From JAADCS01 sp964473735 (GTDB lineage: Bacteria; Hydrothermota; Hydrothermia; LBFQ01): 24,925 nucleotides of DNA. The position numbers were made by a program, and so were the translations under genes. Below the pieces are notes generated by a model. It was not told the DNA's origin, did no database searches, and saw only the letters and a list, made by a program, of their open reading frames with translations. Below, in pieces: positions 21,565 through 24,925 of the stretch (position 1 is the stretch's first letter; each line of letters starts with the position of its first letter). The stretch is from contig CAYYQD010000021.1 of assembly GCA_964473735.1 (NCBI GenBank), positions 1-24,925 on the forward strand, in the 5' to 3' direction.

Positions 21565-22464
21565 ATGAAGAGGTTTAGCGTATCTATCGTTCTGTTGCTC
21601 GCAGGCGTCTTCGCCGTAGCCGGATGTAAGAAGAAGTCCGGAGGAGATGAGGGTAACCCTTACGAAGGGACCACCCTGTACATCTACTCCAACGAGAGCG
21701 GAAACTACGACATCTACGCCCTCCGCGTGGGGGACGACGTTCCCCAGAAGGTAATAGGTACCGCGGCCGACGAGAAACACCCCTTCGTCTTAGGGGATAA
21801 GATTTACTTCTCCGCCAACGACGACGGCGACTACGACATCTACGTAGCCAACCTTGACGGCTCCGGCAGGAGCAAGGTGGCCGACTACCCCAACGACGAG
21901 GTACAGCCAGCGGTCAGCCCTAACGGTCGCTACCTTGCCTTCACGTGGGGGACGGCTGGCGGATGGAGAGTGGTCCTCTACGACCTCCAGAGCGGGGACA
22001 CTGTTAAGACCTTCGGAAACTCCGGCAAGACCAACGAGTCTCCCCACTTCGTGGGGAACGATACCCTCCTGATGACCCTACAGGACTACGGTAGCGCCTA
22101 CTCTCAGGATCCGTGGATGTACGTAATATCCGCCGACACCCTCACAAACCCCCGGAACACCTCCTCAACTCAGGAGGCCCACTGGAGGGTAAAGTCCGGC
22201 AAGGTGGTCTTCGCCCGTATGGGCCTGTACGGGGAAAATCCACGTATAACCGTGGCGGACTTCCCATCCTTCGGCAACGAAAGGGACATCTACAGTAGCG
22301 GCATCAGTCCCATAAACCCCGTATGGAGCCCTGACGGTACGCACGTAGCGGTATCCCACGCGGGGACCTGCCTCATAGTACTCGTGGAGGTCTCAAGCGG
22401 AGAGGTCGTGGATACCCTGTACTATAGGCCGGGAAAGGAGTGCTCGGCCTTCTCGTGGAAGTGA
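21565..22464 (+). CDS. TolB-like beta-propeller lipoprotein
   Basis: A 299-residue exported protein. MKRFSVSIVLLLAGVFAVAGC is a lipoprotein signal with Cys21 as the lipid site, followed by a polar KKKSGGDEG linker. The rest is made of WD40/PD40-type blades: YSNESGNYDIYAL, SANDDGDYDIYVANLDGSG, DEVQPAVSPNGRYLAFTW and NPVWSPDGTHVAVSHAG. The DYDIY and SPDG motifs are typical of TolB-like propellers. It is shorter than TolB and has no separate N-terminal domain, so I do not call it tolB. It is likely a periplasmic or surface binding protein. It stands alone between its own promoter region and a good terminator. Confidence 0.88.
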   Translation: MKRFSVSIVLLLAGVFAVAGCKKKSGGDEGNPYEGTTLYIYSNESGNYDIYALRVGDDVPQKVIGTAADEKHPFVLGDKIYFSANDDGDYDIYVANLDGSGRSKVADYPNDEVQPAVSPNGRYLAFTWGTAGGWRVVLYDLQSGDTVKTFGNSGKTNESPHFVGNDTLLMTLQDYGSAYSQDPWMYVISADTLTNPRNTSSTQEAHWRVKSGKVVFARMGLYGENPRITVADFPSFGNERDIYSSGISPINPVWSPDGTHVAVSHAGTCLIVLVEVSSGEVVDTLYYRPGKECSAFSWK

Positions 22465-22470
22465 TGGATA

Positions 22471-22492
22471 GGGGGGCTTAGGCCCCCTTTTT
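22471..22492 (+). terminator. intrinsic terminator of the beta-propeller lipoprotein
   Basis: GGGGGC (22472-22477) pairs with GCCCCC (22482-22487) around a TTAG loop, followed directly by TTTTT. It begins 6 nt past the stop codon and is the clearest terminator in the window. Confidence 0.85.
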
Positions 22493-22555
22493 CCCGGGCA
22501 TAAGAACGCGCTGTAAAAACATCCGTGCTTTATTGGTGTATCCCCTGCAAGGGCG

Positions 22556-22585
22556 TTGAAAACCGTCCCCACCGTACCTTAAAAT
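22556..22585 (+). promoter_or_regulatory. promoter of the large modular protein (-35 and -10)
   Basis: TTGAAA and TAAAAT are separated by 18 nt, the same layout as the MlaF-like promoter (TTGGAA, 18 nt, TAAAAT). TAAAAT (22580-22585) ends 8 nt before ATG 22594 and no Shine-Dalgarno is present. Confidence 0.65.
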
Positions 22586-22593
22586 TTAAAGTC

Positions 22594-24925
22594 ATGCTAC
22601 TTGTAGTGGCGATGAACCTTGGAGAGAAGTTCCTGTACGTGTATGCTAAGAGGTACGGGGTCTCCGAGAGGGAGGCCCGTACCTTCGTCCTGAAGGCCAG
22701 CCTGAAGGACCTAAGTGCTGAGATCTCCGAGATGTACAACCTAAGCACCAAAGAGGCCCTGCACTACGCTGATCTAATAAAACGGGAGTTGAGTGGGAAG
22801 CCCGGTGGGGGTCAGGCCTCCGAAAGGTTGAACGTAACCTACGTGGGGTGCGGATCCACCGTCCAGAGATGGCAATGGGGTACGGACGCAACCGTACCCG
22901 CCGGATGTACCGGTACGGATCGCTGCTGGGGAACGGTCTTGGGTGGATCCTACGACAACAACATGGACGACACCCTCTACTCTCCGGTCATAAACGCCTC
23001 CGGCTACAACAGGGTACTTCTCGTCTTCAACCATTACTACTACACCGAGTCCGGCTTTGATGAAGGGTACGTCCTCTGCTCCTCCGACGGGGGTACTACG
23101 TGGAACGTTGTGGGTGGTCCTTACACGGGGGGGCCGGTAGGATGGGTAGCCGAGACCCTGGACGTGAGCTCTTGCGGGAACTCCCCCAATTTCAGGGTGG
23201 CCTTCGCCTTCCATAGCGATGGATCCATAACCTACGACGGATGGTACGTTGACGACGTGACCGTAATAGGCTCCAACATCCTCTCATCCGCTATCCTCTA
23301 CTCCTCCTCCTTTGAGGGTGCCGATGACGGGGACTTAGTGCCGACCGCCATAGGGGGAACGGCCCCCTGGCAGCGTGGGGCTCCGACGTCCGGCCCGGGA
23401 GCCGCCCCGTACGGCACCAACGTGTGGGCCACCAACCTGACCGGAAACTACAACAGCAGCGCGGACGAGGCCCTTCAAAAGCAGACCCCCGTTGCCCTTA
23501 CGGGAGGTTTCATGGCCTACATCCTCAGGTTCCACCACTGGTACGACACGGAGACGGGCTACGACTCCGGATGGGTTGAGATCTCAACGGACGGTGGAGC
23601 AACATGGAACAAGGTCTCACCGGCGTACAGGGGGCACGCTGCCACGTGGTACGTTGAGGAGCTTGACCTAACGCCTTACGCGGGAAGTAGCGTACTTTTC
23701 CGGTTCAGGTTCCAGAGCGATGGAAGTGTGACTTACCCCGGTTGGTATATAGACTCCGTGAGTATAAAGGGAGAAAACTACAGTACCCCCGTACTCTTAG
23801 CCTCCTACGACTTCAACGCTGACGACGGAGGCTTCACGGCCACTATATCCACCTTCACCCCCGAACCCTACAGCATAACCAATAACTACCTTGAGTGGTG
23901 GTTTGACGTACTCCTCTCCGACGACTTCGGCACCTACACGGCCAGAACCGGCACCTCCCACACCTATCCGGGTATAACCCTCCTCTACGGCGCCCAGTTC
24001 TCTACCCCGAGTGTGTGGAGCAGCTGGACCACGATACATTCCCTAAACACTAACACGGACTACATAGGCAAGAGCGGTACGGCCACCCCTCCCACGGGAT
24101 TCACGCAGGACAACCTGAAGAACTACGCCTCGCAGGTGATATGCGAGCCGGCGGTTCCGAGGGTGACCTTCATATACGACATACGGAACGGGGCGGACAC
24201 CCTTACGGTGAAGGAGCTGTTCTGGATAACCGGAAGCAACTCCGACAACTCCCGTCTATGGCACAAGACCGTAGTAATAAACAGCTCCTCCTCCTGTGCC
24301 CAGATAGGTGTCCGGTGGGAGTACGACACCCACGTGGATGCGACGGACCACCCCGCCCAGTACCAGTGCGACTACTACCCCGCCCTTTCCTTGAGCTGCG
24401 GACCGATGGTCACCACGCCCGTTCAGGTTGGTCCCCCGATACCCAGTACGTTTGACTTCCTAAGGGAATCCGACACGGACCCTCCGAGTGGAAGCAAGTA
24501 CCACCTCTTCGCCGTGTATTACAACGGTACGACCGCGTCCGTTCCGGACTTCGTGTATCACACCCGTTGGCCCAACGCCAGCTCCAACACCTGGACCTAC
24601 ACCCTCTCCTCGGACAACATAAGCGTGGATACCAACGGGCTGGACAACGCCTTCGTGTATTTCTGGAACCCTACCCCCTGTCTCCTGCCCGGAGATAGCT
24701 TGGTGTATCAGAGTTTCTTCGGCTCCCCCACGAACCCCGTAGGCAACGACAACGACCTGGGCGTATCGGAGGTCGGGGATGGAAAGGTACTCTTAAAGGT
24801 CATCGGCAGGAGGATAACCTTCGGTAGGAAGGCAAGGGTCGCGGTGTATTCGGCCTCCGGCCGGGAGGTGTTCAGCGGAGAGACCGAGGGGATAGACCTA
24901 CCCGCTCCGGGAGTCTATTTCGTCA
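22594..24925 (+). CDS. large modular secreted protein with jelly-roll repeats and a T9SS-like C-terminus (3' partial)
   Basis: An uninterrupted frame of 777 codons runs off the window. Residues 1-70 are a charged, helical, cytoplasmic-looking segment (EKFLYVYAKRYGVSEREART) with no signal peptide. Residues ~85-226 and ~235-393 are two related MAM/peptidase-associated jelly-roll domains. They share CWGTVLGGSYDNNMDDTLYS with VWATNLTGNYNSSADEALQK, SDGGTTWN with TDGGATWN, and SDGSITYDGWYVDDV with SDGSVTYPGWYIDSV. Unassigned beta-rich sequence follows. The end (KARVAVYSASGREVF, then LPAPGVYFV) resembles a type IX secretion sorting domain. Such proteins are usually surface or secreted. The missing signal peptide and the truncated first domain suggest a fusion or an assembly chimera near residues 68-85. 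Confidence 0.82.
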   Translation, partial: MLLVVAMNLGEKFLYVYAKRYGVSEREARTFVLKASLKDLSAEISEMYNLSTKEALHYADLIKRELSGKPGGGQASERLNVTYVGCGSTVQRWQWGTDATVPAGCTGTDRCWGTVLGGSYDNNMDDTLYSPVINASGYNRVLLVFNHYYYTESGFDEGYVLCSSDGGTTWNVVGGPYTGGPVGWVAETLDVSSCGNSPNFRVAFAFHSDGSITYDGWYVDDVTVIGSNILSSAILYSSSFEGADDGDLVPTAIGGTAPWQRGAPTSGPGAAPYGTNVWATNLTGNYNSSADEALQKQTPVALTGGFMAYILRFHHWYDTETGYDSGWVEISTDGGATWNKVSPAYRGHAATWYVEELDLTPYAGSSVLFRFRFQSDGSVTYPGWYIDSVSIKGENYSTPVLLASYDFNADDGGFTATISTFTPEPYSITNNYLEWWFDVLLSDDFGTYTARTGTSHTYPGITLLYGAQFSTPSVWSSWTTIHSLNTNTDYIGKSGTATPPTGFTQDNLKNYASQVICEPAVPRVTFIYDIRNGADTLTVKELFWITGSNSDNSRLWHKTVVINSSSSCAQIGVRWEYDTHVDATDHPAQYQCDYYPALSLSCGPMVTTPVQVGPPIPSTFDFLRESDTDPPSGSKYHLFAVYYNGTTASVPDFVYHTRWPNASSNTWTYTLSSDNISVDTNGLDNAFVYFWNPTPCLLPGDSLVYQSFFGSPTNPVGNDNDLGVSEVGDGKVLLKVIGRRITFGRKARVAVYSASGREVFSGETEGIDLPAPGVYFV

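Overview
The window looks like part of a draft genome of an uncultured, probably thermophilic, two-membraned (Gram-negative-type) bacterium. The outer-membrane inference rests on an LptF/LptG-family permease, an MlaF-type ATPase, a TolC-like protein, lipoproteins and a secreted protein whose C-terminus resembles a type IX secretion sorting domain. Codon use favours AGG, ATA and GTA. A lineage such as WOR-3/Hydrothermota is possible, but the sequence alone does not prove it. A run of exactly 100 N flanked by two identical 55-bp copies marks a scaffold join.

Layout. Positions 1-2749 hold the tail of an unknown gene and valS. Positions 2750-3684 are a gene-free, gapped tract with two copies of a 38-bp palindromic repeat. 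On the minus strand, rpmH, fusA and an ABC-2 permease (6673-3685) form a compact unit, and hutU diverges from it (6763-8466). A minus-strand block (14142-8561) encodes a two-part glycosyltransferase, PriA, an MlaF-like ATPase and an O-antigen ligase/polymerase-like protein. A second block (15857-14440) has an unknown membrane protein and pyrD, divergent from a TolC-like gene (15918-17081). A third minus-strand block (21248-17038) has a TlpA-type thioredoxin lipoprotein, an LptF/G permease, CdaA (c-di-AMP synthase), YbbR (its regulator) and a zinc alcohol dehydrogenase. The right end carries a beta-propeller lipoprotein and a large modular secreted protein that runs off the window.

The main window-wide signal is in gene starts. 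Thirteen genes have a TANNNT (-10-like) hexamer 5-10 nt before the start codon, eleven of them at 6-8 nt, and no usual ribosome-binding site. This predicts leaderless mRNAs. It also helped correct several starts and supported a 44-codon rpmH gene. Only the beta-propeller lipoprotein has a strong Shine-Dalgarno sequence. The second signal is a family of four 38-bp imperfect palindromes confined to the longest intergenic tracts. I found no rRNA, tRNA, CRISPR array, transposase or phage gene.
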